64,000 nt of DNA from Draconibacterium orientale (GTDB lineage Bacteria; Bacteroidota; Bacteroidia; Bacteroidales; Prolixibacteraceae): the NCBI RefSeq assembly GCF_000626635.1, contig NZ_CP007451.1:992001-1056000 (forward strand). Direction: 5' to 3'. The translations under genes were made by a program, and so were the position numbers. The notes under the pieces were generated by a model that had not been told where the DNA came from, searched no databases, and was given only the letters and a program-made list of their open reading frames with translations. Below, one piece after another: positions 54,601-64,000 of this stretch; position 1 is the first letter of the stretch, and each line of letters begins with the position of its first letter.

Positions 54601-55890
54601 TCCTTTCAGCACGTTTTCAAGAATTTCCCAAACTACCGGGTCTTTTCTGTCAACGATTTTCTTTGCCGATTTTACCGTTTTTACAATACCTCTTTCAATC
54701 AACTTACGGATTACGAAAGGTTTGTAAAGCTCTGCAGCCATATCTTTTGGAATACCGCATTCGTGAATCCTTAATTTAGGACCAACAACGATTACCGAAC
54801 GTGCAGAATAGTCAACACGTTTACCCAAAAGGTTCTGACGGAAACGACCTTGCTTACCTTTCAAACTGTCGGACAGCGATTTTAAAGCGCGGTTGTTTTC
54901 GGTTTTAACGGCATTAGATTTTCTTGAGTTATCGAATAACGAATCTACAGCTTCCTGTAGCATACGTTTCTCGTTTCTTAAAATTACCTCAGGAGCTTTA
55001 ATCTCAATCAATCGTTTCAAACGGTTGTTACGGATAATTACTCTTCGGTACAGGTCGTTCAAATCTGATGTTGCGAAACGACCACCATCCAGTGGCACCA
55101 ACGGACGCAAATCAGGAGGAATTACAGGCACCACCCTAACGATCATCCATTCCGGACGGTTAAGGTTTTTACTTGCCCTGAAAGCCTCAACAACCTGCAG
55201 ACGTTTTAACGCCTCGTTTTTACGCTGCTGCGATGTTTCGGTGTTTGCTTTATGACGCAATGTGAATGACAAATCATCCAGCTCTAAACGGCTAAGGATA
55301 TCAAACAATGCTTCAGCACCCATTTTGGCGATGAATTTGTTTGGATCGTCATCATCAAGGAATTGATTTTCTTTTGGAAGCGTATCCAGAATATCCAGGT
55401 ACTCTTCTTCAGTTAAGAAATCCAGTTCTTTTACACCATCCTGATGTTTTACACCAGCCTGGATAACCACATAGCGTTCGTAATAAATAATGGTATCCAG
55501 CTTTTTGGTAGGTAAACCAAGCAGGTAACCAATTTTGTTAGGCAACGATTTGAAATACCAAATGTGAGCTACCGGTACCACCAGTGAAATGTGTCCCATA
55601 CGCTCACGACGTACTTTCTTTTCGGTTACTTCAACACCACAACGGTCGCAAACGATTCCTTTATAACGGATACGTTTGTATTTTCCACAGTGACATTCGT
55701 AGTCTTTTACCGGTCCGAAAATACGCTCACAAAACAAACCATCACGTTCTGGTTTATATGTTCTGTAGTTAATTGTTTCTGGCTTCAGTACCTCGCCATA
55801 CGATCTTTCCAGAATTTCTTCAGGAGAAGAAAGGCTTACTGAAACTTTTGAGAAACTAGTTTTTGCTTTATTATCTTTTTTGAATGCCAT
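51622..55890 (-). CDS. rpoC: DNA-directed RNA polymerase subunit beta'
   Basis: A 1,422-residue catalytic subunit. The N-terminal zinc site is [19 protein letters not shown] near residue 66. The active-site [15 protein letters not shown] near 460 holds the three magnesium-binding Asp. The trigger loop region is near 920, and a second zinc cluster includes [16 protein letters not shown]-terminal sandwich-barrel region follows. The length is typical for Bacteroidota. It follows rpoB by 42 bp. Confidence 0.98.
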   Translation of the reverse strand: MAFKKDNKAKTSFSKVSVSLSSPEEILERSYGEVLKPETINYRTYKPERDGLFCERIFGPVKDYECHCGKYKRIRYKGIVCDRCGVEVTEKKVRRERMGHISLVVPVAHIWYFKSLPNKIGYLLGLPTKKLDTIIYYERYVVIQAGVKHQDGVKELDFLTEEEYLDILDTLPKENQFLDDDDPNKFIAKMGAEALFDILSRLELDDLSFTLRHKANTETSQQRKNEALKRLQVVEAFRASKNLNRPEWMIVRVVPVIPPDLRPLVPLDGGRFATSDLNDLYRRVIIRNNRLKRLIEIKAPEVILRNEKRMLQEAVDSLFDNSRKSNAVKTENNRALKSLSDSLKGKQGRFRQNLLGKRVDYSARSVIVVGPKLRIHECGIPKDMAAELYKPFVIRKLIERGIVKTVKSAKKIVDRKDPVVWEILENVLKGHPVMLNRAPTLHRLSIQAFQPVLIEGKAIQLHPLVCTGFNADFDGDQMAVHLPLGNAAILEAQLLMLASHNLLNPANGAPIQVPSQDMVLGLYYMTKPRKGSRGEGMTFYSAEEVTIAYEEKAIDLHAIIKVKVEDIDENGDYFNHIIETTVGRVLFNEFVPRQAGYVNQILTKKSLRSIITDVFNKSGNAITVKFLDDIKNLGYTMAYRGGLSFNLGDVIIPEDKAEIVGNGYQEVEEVINNYNMGFITNNERYNQVIDIWTHANAKLTNSVMKTISTDRQGFNSIYMMLDSGARGSKEQIRQLCGMRGLMAKPQKSGSTGSQIIENPILANFKEGLSVLEYFISTHGARKGLADTALKTADAGYLTRRLVDVAQDVIISEDDCGTLRGLVASDVKNNEEVVASLFERIVGRTTVHDIFHPLNGELIIKSGDEITEEIAKVIEDSPIETVEIRSVLTCESKVGVCAKCYGRNLATGKKVQKGEATGVIAAQSIGEPGTQLTLRTFHVGGIAGNISAQSTVESKYDGYCEIEELRSVSYKDDEGNDVEVVVSRLAELKIIDKNTKIPLSTHPLPYGCKLYVKNGQEIRKGAMICDWDPFNGVIITEFDGKVEFENLIEGITFREESDEQTGYSERVIIETKDKTKNPTLKIMDDAGEMIRSYNLPVGGHISVDNGQEVKAGKILVKIPRAAGKAGDITGGLPRVTELFEARNPSNPAVVSEVDGEVSLGKIKRGNREIIVTTKNGDVKRYLVPLSKQILVQENDYIRAGIPLSDGATTPSDILAIKGPTAVQEYILNEVQDVYRMQGVKINDKHFEIIIRQMMRKVEIVDPGDTRFLEKQIVDKNEFMSENDWIYNKKVVVDPGDAEGLKAGQIVSSRRLRDENSQLRRKDKKLVESRDAIPATSSQILQGITRAALQTRSWLSAASFQETTKVLNEAAINGKMDYLDGLKENVICGHLIPAGTGLKEYKNLVVGSKSEYDRLVDMRHSDNS

Positions 55891-55932
55891 AATTCAAATT
55901 AACTATCAAATTAAAACTGCACCTAACTTATT

Positions 55933-58900
55933 CTACTCCATTCTCACGCTCAGACCAAGTCCGCGTAATTCGTGAAGCAGTACATTCAGCGATTCAGGAA
56001 TTCCCGGTTGTGGCATTGGCTCACCTTTCACGATAGCTTCGTAAGCTTTTGCACGTCCCATTACGTCGTCCGACTTAACGGTAAGAATTTCCTGAAGGAT
56101 ATGAGAAGCTCCAAATGCCTCAAGTGCCCAAACTTCCATCTCTCCAAAACGCTGACCACCAAATTGTGCTTTACCACCTAATGGCTGTTGCGTAATTAAT
56201 GAGTAAGGTCCGATTGAACGGGCGTGCATTTTGTCTTCTACCATGTGGCCCAGTTTCAACATGTAAATGATACCTACTGTTGCCGGCTGGTCAAATGGTT
56301 CTCCGGTTTCACCGTTAATCAGGCGTGTTTCTCCATAGCGAGGAATACCTGCTTTATCGGTGTATTCAGAAACTTCATCCAAACTAGCACCATCAAAAAT
56401 AGGTGTAGCGAATTTCAAACCAAGCTCTTTACCAGCCCAACCCAGTACAGTTTCGTAAATCTGTCCAAGGTTCATACGCGATGGTACACCAAGTGGGTTC
56501 AATACGATATCAACCGGTGTTCCATCAGCAAGGAATGGCATATCTTCGGCACGTACCACACGCGAAACAATACCTTTGTTACCGTGACGACCCGCCATTT
56601 TATCACCAATTTGCAGTTTGCGTTTTTTAGCTATGTAAATTTTAGCCAACTGGATAATACCTGCAGGAAGCTCATCACCGATAGTTACATTGTAACGCTC
56701 GCGACGCGATACGGATTCTGCCTCTTTCTGCTTCATAATGAAGTTGTTCACCAATCTAAAAATCAAATCGTTTTTAGCTTTATCGGTGGTCCATTTTGAA
56801 GGATCGATATTCAGGTAATCCAGTTCCTGTAATTGCTTCAGTGTAAATTTAACGCCTTTCGGAATAAACTCTGTTCCGTAATAGTCTTTTACTCCCTGCG
56901 AAGTTTTACCATTAACTAACGTGAATAGTTTATCCTCTAATTTTATGCGCAGAGCTGAAATGTCTTTCTCCAGTTTCTCATCGATTTGGTCGAGCAATGT
57001 TTTTGTTGCTTTACCTTTTTTGTCTTTCGCAACGCGAGAGAACAATTTTTTATCGATAACAACACCTTTTAAAGATGGCGATGCTTTTAATGAAGCATCT
57101 TTTACATCGCCCGCTTTGTCGCCAAAGATGGCACGTAAAAGTTTTTCTTCAGGAGAAGGATCAGATTCTCCTTTTGGCGTAATTTTACCAATAAGAATGT
57201 CGCCGGGTTTTACGTTGGCTCCAACTCTGATCAAACCATTTTCATCGAGGTTACGGGTAGCTTCTTCACTAACGTTAGGAATATCAGAAGTAAATTCTTC
57301 AACACCGCGTTTTGTGTCGCGCACTTCCAAAGTGTATTCATCAACGTGTACCGAAGTAAATACATCTTCGCGAACGATACGCTCCGAAATTACAATCGCA
57401 TCCTCGTAGTTATAACCCTGCCAGGGCATGAATGCCACCTGCAGGTTACGTCCCAGTGCCAGCTCACCTTTGTCGGTAGCATAACCTTCGGTAAGAATCT
57501 CTCCTTCAGTTACACGCTGACCTTTAACTACAATTGGTTTCAAGTCAACTGTAGTTCCCTGGTTCGTTTTCGTATATTTTTGCAGATTATAAGTTACCAC
57601 CTCCGGATCAAAGCTCACAAAGCGATCTTCTTCCGTCATATCGTAACGAACAATAATCTGTTTTGCATCAACAAATTCGATAACACCATCGCCTTCGGCA
57701 CAAATCATTACGCCTGAGTCTTTGGCAACATTTGCTTCCAAACCAGTACCTACAATTGGTGCTTCAGGACGAAGCAGTGGTACAGCCTGGCGCATCATGT
57801 TCGATCCCATCAGTGCACGGTTGGCATCATCGTGCTCAAGGAACGAAATAAGCGATGCAGCTACCGAAGCAATCTGGTTAGGACCAACGTCCATCAGTTC
57901 AACTTCACCTGCGTCAATTACAGGATAATCACCATCTAAACGTGCTTTAACCTTCTCGTTTACGAATTTACCATCTTCCGCAATTGGCGCGTTTGCCTGT
58001 GCAATAATTTTACCTTCTTCCTCTTCAGCAGTTAAATAAACAGAACCTGTTTCTGACAAGTCAACGATTCCGTTTTCTACTTTTCGGTATGGTGTTGAAA
58101 TAAACCCTAGAGGGTTGATTTTGGCGAAAACACATAAAGAAGAGATCAAACCGATGTTTGGACCTTCAGGTGTTTCAATCGGACATAAACGACCGTAGTG
58201 AGTAAAGTGAACGTCACGAACCTCGAAACCTGCACGCTCGCGAGAAAGACCTCCAGGACCTAAAGCCGACATACGACGTTTGTGCGTCATTTCGGCAAGC
58301 GGGTTGGTTTGATCCATAAACTGCGAAAGCGCGTTTGTTCCGAAGAATGAGTTGATAACTGAAGACAGCGTTTTCGAGTTAATCAAATCAATCGGAGTAA
58401 ACACCTCGTTATCGCGAACATTCATTCGTTCGCGAATTGTACGTGCCATACGTGCTAAACCTACACCAAACTGGTTGTACATTTGCTCACCTACGGTACG
58501 AACCCTACGGTTACTTAAGTGGTCAATATCATCAACATCGGTTTTTGAGTTTACCAATTGAATCAGGTTTTTGATAATCTCAATGATGTCAACTTTTGTC
58601 AGGACACGGTTTTCCATGTCCACATCGATTCCTAATTTTTTATTGATTCTGTAACGACCAACTTCTCCAAGGTCGTATCTCTTATCCGAGAAGAACAGTT
58701 TATCAATAACGTCGCGTGCAGTAGCTTCATCGGGCGGCTCTGCGTTACGCAACTGACGGTAGATGTGAAGAACGGCTTCTTTTTCCGAGTTACATGGATC
58801 TTTTTGAAGCGTGTTGTAAATAATAGCAAAATCTTGCTGATTTTGATCTTCTTTGTGTAACAGAATGGTTTTTACACCTGATTCAAGAATCTCTTCAATG

Positions 58901-59742
58901 TGATCTTCTTCAATGTCTGTTTCACGATCAATAATTACTTCGTTACGCTCGATCGATACAACTTCACCGGTATCTTCGTCAACAAAGTCTTCCACCCATG
59001 ATTTTAATACACGGGCAGCCAGTCTTCTACCGACAACTTTCTTTAAACCTGACTTTGAAACTTTTACTTCGTCGGCCAGATCGAATATTTCAAGAACATC
59101 TTTATCGCTTTCATAGCCAATTGCACGCAATAAAGTGGTTACAGGTAATTTCTTTTTCCTGTCGATGTACGCAAACATCACACTGTTGATGTCGGTAGCA
59201 AATTCAATCCACGATCCTTTAAAAGGAATAATACGTGCTGAATATAATTTTGTACCGTTGGCGTGTAAACTTTGGCCAAAGAATACACCCGGAGATCTGT
59301 GCAGCTGCGAAACAATAACACGTTCGGCACCATTAATAATAAAGGTACCTCTGTTGGTCATGTATGGCACAGTTCCTAAATATACGTCCTGAACCACGGT
59401 GTCGAAATCTTCGTGTTCCGGATCGGTACAGTAAAGTTTCAGTTTTGCTTTTAGCGGTACGCTAAATGTTAAACCACGTTCTATACACTCGTCTATTGAG
59501 TATCGAGGAGGATCGACCTGATAGTCGATAAATTCCAACACGAAATTGTTTCGAGTATCCGATATTGGAAAGTTTTCTTCAAAAACTCTGTATAAACCCT
59601 CCCCTTTTCTTTTGTCAGGTGTGGTTTTTAACTGAAAAAAATCTTTAAATGATTTAACTTGTACTTCTAAGAAGTCAGGGTAATCAAACCTGGTTTGTGT
59701 TGAGGAAAAATTAATCCTCTCTATTTTTGCTTGTACTGACAT
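55933..59742 (-). CDS. rpoB: DNA-directed RNA polymerase subunit beta
   Basis: A 1,269-residue subunit from the ATG at 59742 ([14 protein letters not shown]). The frame is open further upstream, but that segment overlaps AT-rich leader sequence and does not resemble the family. The rifampicin-binding region reads [20 protein letters not shown] then [19 protein letters not shown]. It has wild-type residues at the main resistance positions and the usual Bacteroidota substitutions. The C-terminal switch region [19 protein letters not shown] is intact. A strong hairpin separates it from rplL. Confidence 0.98.
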   Translation of the reverse strand: MSVQAKIERINFSSTQTRFDYPDFLEVQVKSFKDFFQLKTTPDKRKGEGLYRVFEENFPISDTRNNFVLEFIDYQVDPPRYSIDECIERGLTFSVPLKAKLKLYCTDPEHEDFDTVVQDVYLGTVPYMTNRGTFIINGAERVIVSQLHRSPGVFFGQSLHANGTKLYSARIIPFKGSWIEFATDINSVMFAYIDRKKKLPVTTLLRAIGYESDKDVLEIFDLADEVKVSKSGLKKVVGRRLAARVLKSWVEDFVDEDTGEVVSIERNEVIIDRETDIEEDHIEEILESGVKTILLHKEDQNQQDFAIIYNTLQKDPCNSEKEAVLHIYRQLRNAEPPDEATARDVIDKLFFSDKRYDLGEVGRYRINKKLGIDVDMENRVLTKVDIIEIIKNLIQLVNSKTDVDDIDHLSNRRVRTVGEQMYNQFGVGLARMARTIRERMNVRDNEVFTPIDLINSKTLSSVINSFFGTNALSQFMDQTNPLAEMTHKRRMSALGPGGLSRERAGFEVRDVHFTHYGRLCPIETPEGPNIGLISSLCVFAKINPLGFISTPYRKVENGIVDLSETGSVYLTAEEEEGKIIAQANAPIAEDGKFVNEKVKARLDGDYPVIDAGEVELMDVGPNQIASVAASLISFLEHDDANRALMGSNMMRQAVPLLRPEAPIVGTGLEANVAKDSGVMICAEGDGVIEFVDAKQIIVRYDMTEEDRFVSFDPEVVTYNLQKYTKTNQGTTVDLKPIVVKGQRVTEGEILTEGYATDKGELALGRNLQVAFMPWQGYNYEDAIVISERIVREDVFTSVHVDEYTLEVRDTKRGVEEFTSDIPNVSEEATRNLDENGLIRVGANVKPGDILIGKITPKGESDPSPEEKLLRAIFGDKAGDVKDASLKASPSLKGVVIDKKLFSRVAKDKKGKATKTLLDQIDEKLEKDISALRIKLEDKLFTLVNGKTSQGVKDYYGTEFIPKGVKFTLKQLQELDYLNIDPSKWTTDKAKNDLIFRLVNNFIMKQKEAESVSRRERYNVTIGDELPAGIIQLAKIYIAKKRKLQIGDKMAGRHGNKGIVSRVVRAEDMPFLADGTPVDIVLNPLGVPSRMNLGQIYETVLGWAGKELGLKFATPIFDGASLDEVSEYTDKAGIPRYGETRLINGETGEPFDQPATVGIIYMLKLGHMVEDKMHARSIGPYSLITQQPLGGKAQFGGQRFGEMEVWALEAFGASHILQEILTVKSDDVMGRAKAYEAIVKGEPMPQPGIPESLNVLLHELRGLGLSVRME

Positions 59743-59780
59743 GCATTTATACAGGTTAATTATATAAAATATAAATACAC

Positions 59781-59819
59781 AAAAAGGTTTAGAACCCAAC
59801 TTGCGTAGGGTTCTAAACC
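59781..59819 (-). terminator. Partial terminator/attenuator between rplL and rpoB
   Basis: GGTTTAGAACCC and GGGTTCTAAACC make a perfect 12-bp stem, followed by five T on the minus strand. The position resembles the E. coli rplL-rpoB attenuator, which lowers polymerase expression relative to L10-L12. Confidence 0.8.
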
Positions 59820-59846
59820 GTATTACCTATAAATAGGTATATTTGC

Positions 59847-60224
59847 TTATTTTACTTCAACTTCAGCTCCAGCTTCTTCTAACTGTGCTTTTAAAGCTTC
59901 AGCTTCGTCTTTCGAAACTTTTTCTTTAAGCGCTTTTGGAGCTTCATCTACAACTGCTTTGGCTTCTTTCAGACCAAGGCCAGTTAGTTCTTTAACGAGC
60001 TTAACAACTGCAAGTTTAGATCCACCTGCGGCTTTTAAGATCACGTCAAATTCAGTTTGTTCAGCAGCAGCCTCTTCGCCACCACCTGCAGCTGGTCCTG
60101 CAACTGCTACTGCAGCAGCAGCTGGTTCGATACCATATTCGTCTTTTAGAATACCAGCTAATTCGTTAACCTCTTTAACAGTCAAGTTTACTAACTCTTC
60201 TGCAAGCTGTTTTAAATCTGCCAT
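59847..60224 (-). CDS. rplL: 50S ribosomal protein L7/L12
   Basis: A 125-residue stalk protein. The N-terminal dimerisation region (1-35) is followed by an Ala/Gly-rich hinge ([20 protein letters not shown]) and the factor-binding C-terminal domain with [20 protein letters not shown]. It is 33 bp downstream of rplJ. Confidence 0.98.
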   Translation of the reverse strand: MADLKQLAEELVNLTVKEVNELAGILKDEYGIEPAAAAVAVAGPAAGGGEEAAAEQTEFDVILKAAGGSKLAVVKLVKELTGLGLKEAKAVVDEAPKALKEKVSKDEAEALKAQLEEAGAEVEVK

Positions 60225-60257
60225 TTTTATTTCTTTTTAAATATTATTTCAAAAAAA

Positions 60258-60776
60258 TTATTCTTTTTCCTTCAGTGTATCAAGAACACCGTGAATTATA
60301 TTACCACCCGACTGCAACTGTCCGAGAACAGTTTTCATTGGTGATTGTAACAGAGCAACAACATCAGCAATAAGCTCGTTTTTAGATTTAACGGCTATTA
60401 ATGCCTCCAATTGGTCGGCTCCCATGTAAACTGATTCTTCAACAAAAGCGGCCTTTAAAACAGGCTTTTTATGCTTTTTAGCGAAGTCTTTAATCAATTT
60501 AGCGGGAGTGTTACCGCTTGAAGAAAACATTACTGTGGTGTTTCCCTTTAGTGCATCAAAAATCTCTTCAGCCTCTTTATTAGAGTTCTCAAGAGCTTTT
60601 CGTAGTAGAGTATTCTTAACAACAACCAGTTTTACATCTTGGCTGAAACATAGTCTCCTTAAATCACTGGTATTTTCAGCATTTAAGCCGGCAATGTCGG
60701 TCAGGTAAAAATGGTCGTATGAATCTATCTGTTCTTGTAACTGATTAATAATAACTTGTTTCTCTGAACTCTTCAT
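60258..60776 (-). CDS. rplJ: 50S ribosomal protein L10
   Basis: A 172-residue stalk base protein that anchors L7/L12 dimers through its C-terminal helix (LLQSPMKTVLGQLQSGGNII). The N-terminal domain carries YLTDIAGLNAENTSDLRR and VKNTLLRKALE for rRNA binding. In other bacteria the L10 complex represses its own leader mRNA; I cannot see a clear counterpart in the 12-bp gap to rplA. Confidence 0.97.
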   Translation of the reverse strand: MKSSEKQVIINQLQEQIDSYDHFYLTDIAGLNAENTSDLRRLCFSQDVKLVVVKNTLLRKALENSNKEAEEIFDALKGNTTVMFSSSGNTPAKLIKDFAKKHKKPVLKAAFVEESVYMGADQLEALIAVKSKNELIADVVALLQSPMKTVLGQLQSGGNIIHGVLDTLKEKE

Positions 60777-60788
60777 AATTCCTCATTT

Positions 60789-61484
60789 TTATTCTGCAAA
60801 CGACTTAGCTTCTACTTGAATACCAGGGCTCATGGTGCTTGATAAATAGATACTCTTAATGTAGGTTCCTTTTGCAGCAACAGGCTTCAGTTTATTGATC
60901 ATGTTGAGAAATTCAACAGCATTGTCCTTAATCTTATCAGCCGTGAAAGAAACTTTCCCGATTGTAGTATGAACAATACCAAATTTGTCAACTTTAAAAT
61001 CAATCTTACCCTGTTTTACTTCGGAGATAGCTTTTCCAACTTCCATGGTTACAGTACCACTTTTAGGGTTTGGCATTAAGCCACGAGGACCTAAAATACG
61101 TCCTAACTGCCCAACTTTCCCCATTACTGGAGGCATGGTAATAATAACATCTACATCGGTCCAACCACCTTTTATTTTCTCAACGTACTCGTCAAGTCCT
61201 ACATAGTCGGCTCCGGCATCTTTGGCTTCCTGCTCTTTGTCAGGGGTAACCATTGCCAAAACACGTACCTCTTTACCTGTTCCATGGGGTAACGAAACTA
61301 CGCCCCTAACCATCTGGTTAGCTTTTCTAGGATCAACTCCAAGTCTTACATCGATATCAACTGATGCATCAAATTTGGTAAATGTAATTTCTTTCACCAG
61401 CTCTGCTGCTTCATCGATAGAGTAAACTTTTCCTTTTTCGAGTTTATCCAAAGACGCTTTTTGATTTTTCGTAATTCTGCCCAT
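60789..61484 (-). CDS. rplA: 50S ribosomal protein L1
   Basis: A 231-residue protein of the L1 stalk. Motifs: [37 protein letters not shown], and the signature [19 protein letters not shown] near residue 130. Its length is standard. It is 14 bp downstream of rplK. Confidence 0.98.
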   Translation of the reverse strand: MGRITKNQKASLDKLEKGKVYSIDEAAELVKEITFTKFDASVDIDVRLGVDPRKANQMVRGVVSLPHGTGKEVRVLAMVTPDKEQEAKDAGADYVGLDEYVEKIKGGWTDVDVIITMPPVMGKVGQLGRILGPRGLMPNPKSGTVTMEVGKAISEVKQGKIDFKVDKFGIVHTTIGKVSFTADKIKDNAVEFLNMINKLKPVAAKGTYIKSIYLSSTMSPGIQVEAKSFAE

Positions 61485-61498
61485 CGTAAAAGATATTT

Positions 61499-61942
61499 TT
61501 AGTTATTGAATGGTGAAGCACCTTTTACAGTGATTCCCATACTTCTGGCAGTTCCAGCTACCATTTTCATCGCTGATTCAACTGTAAAGCAGTTTAGATC
61601 GGCCATTTTGCCTTCGGCAATAGACTTAACCTGATCCCAGGTTACCGCACCCACTTTTTTAATGTGAGGTTCGGCTGAACCACTTTTCAGTTTTGCAGCT
61701 TCTAATAATTGAACAGCCACAGGAGGTTGTTTAATTATGAAGTCAAAAGACTTGTCTGCATAAACAGTAATAATAACAGGAAGTACTTTTCCTGCCTGGT
61801 CTTGTGTACGACCATTAAACTGTTTACAGAACTGCATAATGTTTACCCCTTTGGCACCCAATGCTGGTCCCACCGGTGGTGAAGGATTAGCAGCACCACC
61901 TTTGATCTGTAATTTAATTAATCCAGCAACTTCTTTCGCCAT
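61499..61942 (-). CDS. rplK: 50S ribosomal protein L11
   Basis: A 147-residue protein of the GTPase centre. It contains [20 protein letters not shown] and [10 protein letters not shown] at the N-terminus and the rRNA-binding C-terminal domain with the family ending [11 protein letters not shown]. It is 20 bp downstream of nusG. Confidence 0.98.
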   Translation of the reverse strand: MAKEVAGLIKLQIKGGAANPSPPVGPALGAKGVNIMQFCKQFNGRTQDQAGKVLPVIITVYADKSFDFIIKQPPVAVQLLEAAKLKSGSAEPHIKKVGAVTWDQVKSIAEGKMADLNCFTVESAMKMVAGTARSMGITVKGASPFNN

Positions 61943-61962
61943 AACAATAAATTAAAGCGTTA

Positions 61963-62511
61963 CTATTCCTTTTCAACTTGCATAAAGCTAAGTTCCAAAG
62001 GAGTTTTACGTCCAAAAATCTTCACCATCACCTGCAGCTTCTTCTTCTCTTCATTGATTTCTTCAATGGTTCCGTTAAAGCCGTTGAATGGTCCGTCGAT
62101 TACTTTTACAGTTTCTCCTACCACATATGGGATATTGATTTCTTCGTCGGTTTCTGCCAATTCATCCACACGACCTAAAATCCTGTTTACCTCGCTTTGC
62201 CGCATCGGCACCGGATCTCCACCTTTGGTGTCGCCTAAAAACCCGATTACGTTAGGAAAATTCCTTAGTGTGTGTGTAACTTCACCCACTAAAGCAGCTT
62301 CGATTAAAACATACCCCGGAAAAAAGTTTCGCTCCTTACTGATTTTTTTACCATTTCGGATCTGATAAACTTTTTCGGTTGGTATTAGAACCTGATCTAC
62401 ATACCCTTTGAGGTCTCCTACCGCGATTTCGTTCTCGATATATTCTTTAACCTTCTTCTCTTTGCCACCAATAGCACGTAGAACATACCATCTTTTACTA
62501 TTTTCGCTCAT
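61963..62511 (-). CDS. nusG: Transcription termination/antitermination factor NusG
   Basis: A 182-residue factor. The NGN domain (WYVLRAIGGKEKKVKEYIE and FFPGYVLIEA) binds the polymerase clamp. The C-terminal KOW domain (VGETVKVIDGPFNGFNGTIE) contacts Rho or S10. Length and order (secE-nusG-rplK) are standard. Confidence 0.98.
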   Translation of the reverse strand: MSENSKRWYVLRAIGGKEKKVKEYIENEIAVGDLKGYVDQVLIPTEKVYQIRNGKKISKERNFFPGYVLIEAALVGEVTHTLRNFPNVIGFLGDTKGGDPVPMRQSEVNRILGRVDELAETDEEINIPYVVGETVKVIDGPFNGFNGTIEEINEEKKKLQVMVKIFGRKTPLELSFMQVEKE

Positions 62512-62530
62512 AAAGCCTTAAGGGTTTTGA

Positions 62531-62722
62531 TTAATAAAATAATCCATAAATAAAATCCATTATGTTTCTGAAAGACAGATCCATAACGAATATAACTAAT
62601 GATATTATAAAGGAAGCAATCATTACTACCAAGGCGCTACTTTGTAGCTCTTTCCAAGTTGGCCATGTAACTTTATGTACCAGTTCATCATAGGCCTCTT
62701 GTATATATACTTTTATTTTCAT
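62531..62722 (-). CDS. secE: Preprotein translocase subunit SecE
   Basis: A 63-residue single-span membrane protein of the SecYEG channel. It has an amphipathic N-terminus (YIQEAYDELVHKVTWPTWKE) with the conserved KVTWPTW motif, then one membrane helix (ALVVMIASFIISLVIFVMDL). It lies 19 bp upstream of nusG. Confidence 0.97.
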   Translation of the reverse strand: MKIKVYIQEAYDELVHKVTWPTWKELQSSALVVMIASFIISLVIFVMDLSFRNIMDFIYGLFY

Positions 62723-62740
62723 TTAGTATAACTTATTTTG

Positions 62741-62804
62741 CTCGGAAGGTAAGGTTCGAACTTACTGTTTATTAACCACTCCCTTGTATTGAGTTTCAAC
62801 CGAA
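62741..62804 (-). other. tRNA-like relic between tuf and secE
   Basis: On the minus strand GTAAG-TTCGAAC-CTTAC is a perfect T arm with a canonical loop. ACTC-aatacaagg-GAGT resembles a D arm, and the ends pair in five of seven acceptor positions. The anticodon arm is missing: only GTT-aata-AAC lies between. Bacteroidota often carry tRNA-Trp exactly here. It may be a decayed tRNA; no function is claimed. Confidence 0.3.
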
Positions 62805-62805
62805 A

Positions 62806-62833
62806 TTAATCCCGGGCCGTAACCCGGGATTAA
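62806..62833 (-). terminator. Terminator-like hairpin after tuf
   Basis: TTAATCCCGGG and CCCGGGATTAA form a perfect 11-bp stem 24 bases after the tuf stop. The T tail is weak. Confidence 0.6.
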
Positions 62834-62857
62834 ATCTATTTCTTTTATATCTTAATA

Positions 62858-64000
62858 TTAAAGAATTTCAGTTACCTGACCTGCACCTACTGTACGACCA
62901 CCTTCGCGGATTGCGAAACGAAGACCCACGTTCAATGCTACCGGGTAAATCAAATCTACTTCAATAGTTACGTTATCACCAGGCATAACCATTTCGCGAC
63001 CTTCTTCCAGGTGAATTTCGCCGGTTACGTCAAGCGTACGCAAGTAGAATTGAGGACGGTATTTGTTATGGAATGGAGTGTGACGACCACCTTCTTCTTT
63101 TTTCAATACGTAAACCTCAGCTTTAAATTTGTTGTGAGGAGTGATTGAACCAGGTTTTGCCAAAATCTGTCCACGTTTGATTTCTTTCTTGTCAACACCA
63201 CGCAACAACAAACCTACGTTGTCACCAGCCTGACCTTCGTCCAAAATCTTACGGAACATCTCAACACCAGTACAAACAGTCTTACGACCTTCAGCACCTA
63301 AACCAATCAACTGCATTTCGTCACCTGTATGGATAATACCAGTTTCGATACGACCAGTTGCTACAGTACCACGACCTGTAATAGAGAATACGTCCTCAAC
63401 AGGCATCAGGAATGGTTTTTCAACATCACGTGGAGGAAGTGGAATCCAAGTATCACAAGCTTCCATCAACTCAAGAATTTTTTCTTCCCACTCTGGCTCT
63501 CCGTTCAATCCACCAAGAGCAGATCCCATAATAACAGGAGTGTTATCGCCGTCGAATTCGTAGAAGTCAAGAAGTTCACGAACTTCCATTTCAACTAATT
63601 CTAACAATTCTTCATCGTCAACCATATCCACTTTATTCAGGAATACAACCAAACGAGGAACGTTTACCTGACGTGCAAGAAGAATGTGCTCGCGAGTTTG
63701 TGGCATAGGACCATCAGTAGCAGCAACAACGATAATAGCACCGTCCATCTGGGCAGCACCAGTTACCATGTTCTTTACGTAGTCGGCGTGACCCGGACAG
63801 TCAACGTGTGCGTAGTGACGAGTTGCTGTTTCGTACTCAACGTGAGCTGTGTTAATTGTAATACCCCTTTCTTTTTCCTCAGGAGCGTTATCAATCTGAT
63901 CAAATGCTTTTACTTCGCAAAAGCCTTTTTTTGCTAAAACAGTAGTAATAGCAGCTGTTAAGGTAGTTTTACCATGGTCAACGTGGCCGATAGTACCAAT
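62858..64000 (-). CDS. tuf: Elongation factor Tu (5' end beyond the window)
   Basis: 381 residues of EF-Tu, entering from the right edge without its first dozen or so codons. G motifs: [11 protein letters not shown] (P loop), the switch I stretch [31 protein letters not shown] (G3) and [10 protein letters not shown] (G4). Domain III ends [10 protein letters not shown]. It delivers aminoacyl-tRNA to the ribosome. The frame is continuous to position 64000; an internal Met near 63769 is not the start. It is the first visible gene of the leftward ribosomal/RNA polymerase cluster. Confidence 0.97.
   Translation of the reverse strand: MGTIGHVDHGKTTLTAAITTVLAKKGFCEVKAFDQIDNAPEEKERGITINTAHVEYETATRHYAHVDCPGHADYVKNMVTGAAQMDGAIIVVAATDGPMPQTREHILLARQVNVPRLVVFLNKVDMVDDEELLELVEMEVRELLDFYEFDGDNTPVIMGSALGGLNGEPEWEEKILELMEACDTWIPLPPRDVEKPFLMPVEDVFSITGRGTVATGRIETGIIHTGDEMQLIGLGAEGRKTVCTGVEMFRKILDEGQAGDNVGLLLRGVDKKEIKRGQILAKPGSITPHNKFKAEVYVLKKEEGGRHTPFHNKYRPQFYLRTLDVTGEIHLEEGREMVMPGDNVTIEVDLIYPVALNVGLRFAIREGGRTVGAGQVTEIL

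Noticed and set aside
58240-58370. Rifampicin resistance mutations in RpoB
   Set aside because: Differences from E. coli in this region (for example Ala in PLAEM) are the usual Bacteroidota residues as I recall them; key Asp, His and Ser positions are unchanged.
59743-59799. Extra 19 residues at the start of RpoB
   Set aside because: They come from the AT-rich leader next to the attenuator hairpin; [12 protein letters not shown] is the natural start.
62858-63769. Short EF-Tu lacking the G1 motif
   Set aside because: The frame continues to the window edge with the P loop and switch I present; it is truncated only by the window boundary.

Overview
The window comes from a member of the Bacteroidota, most likely a marine or sediment Marinilabiliales/Prolixibacteraceae-type bacterium (family-level placement is inference). 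The evidence is a 2,495-residue SprA (type IX secretion translocon), a SusC/SusD pair, Bacteroidota-type promoters (TTTG, about 20 bp, TAnnTTTG), few Shine-Dalgarno-like sites, and the gene order ruvA-sprA and etfB-etfA-acyl-CoA dehydrogenase. It is ordinary chromosome with a few accessory islands and no prophage or plasmid functions.

Layout. 1-4400 (minus): a probable operon of an ATP-grasp ligase, a plant-type glutamate-cysteine ligase and two ABC exporter half-transporters, i.e. thiol-peptide synthesis beside a possible exporter. 4857-9155: a secreted DUF1080 protein, a lipoprotein with HGQPGHRCDI repeats, tRNA-Asn, a secreted Ni-superoxide dismutase-like protein and leucyl aminopeptidase. 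9282-18556: pdxA, ruvA, sprA. 18557-25918: the complete trpEGDCFBA operon behind two tandem tryptophan leader-peptide attenuators. 26146-28550: a 63-residue protein, an IS110-family transposase with a structured 3' flank that may encode a bridge RNA, and a GNAT acetyltransferase. 29239-36833: susC, susD, a lipoprotein, a periplasmic cyclophilin and a family S37 peptidase. 36915-46297: an EamA transporter behind a terminator-bearing leader, a TlpA-like lipoprotein, a patatin, a class I amidotransferase, asparagine synthase, an SDR oxidoreductase and a choloylglycine-hydrolase-like protein. 46837-50497: acyl-CoA dehydrogenase with EtfA and EtfB. 51285-64000 (minus): the transcription/translation cluster tuf, secE, nusG, rplK, rplA, rplJ, rplL, rpoB, rpoC and a DUF3467 gene.

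Four genes (the first ABC exporter gene, the glutamate-cysteine ligase, trpA and the GNAT gene) are each broken by a single-base indel in or next to a homopolymer. In every case one base restores a full-length family protein, so the sequence probably carries homopolymer errors; true decay is less likely.

The most notable items are the tandem trp attenuators; the IS110 3' flank with twin constant-flank/variable-core units around a perfect hairpin; the Ni-SOD-like protein whose nickel hook would be exposed directly by signal peptidase; two intergenic tandem arrays with 41- and 42-bp periods; a GC-rich palindromic repeat fused in frame to the start of TrpG; and a candidate regulatory leader upstream of the EamA transporter.
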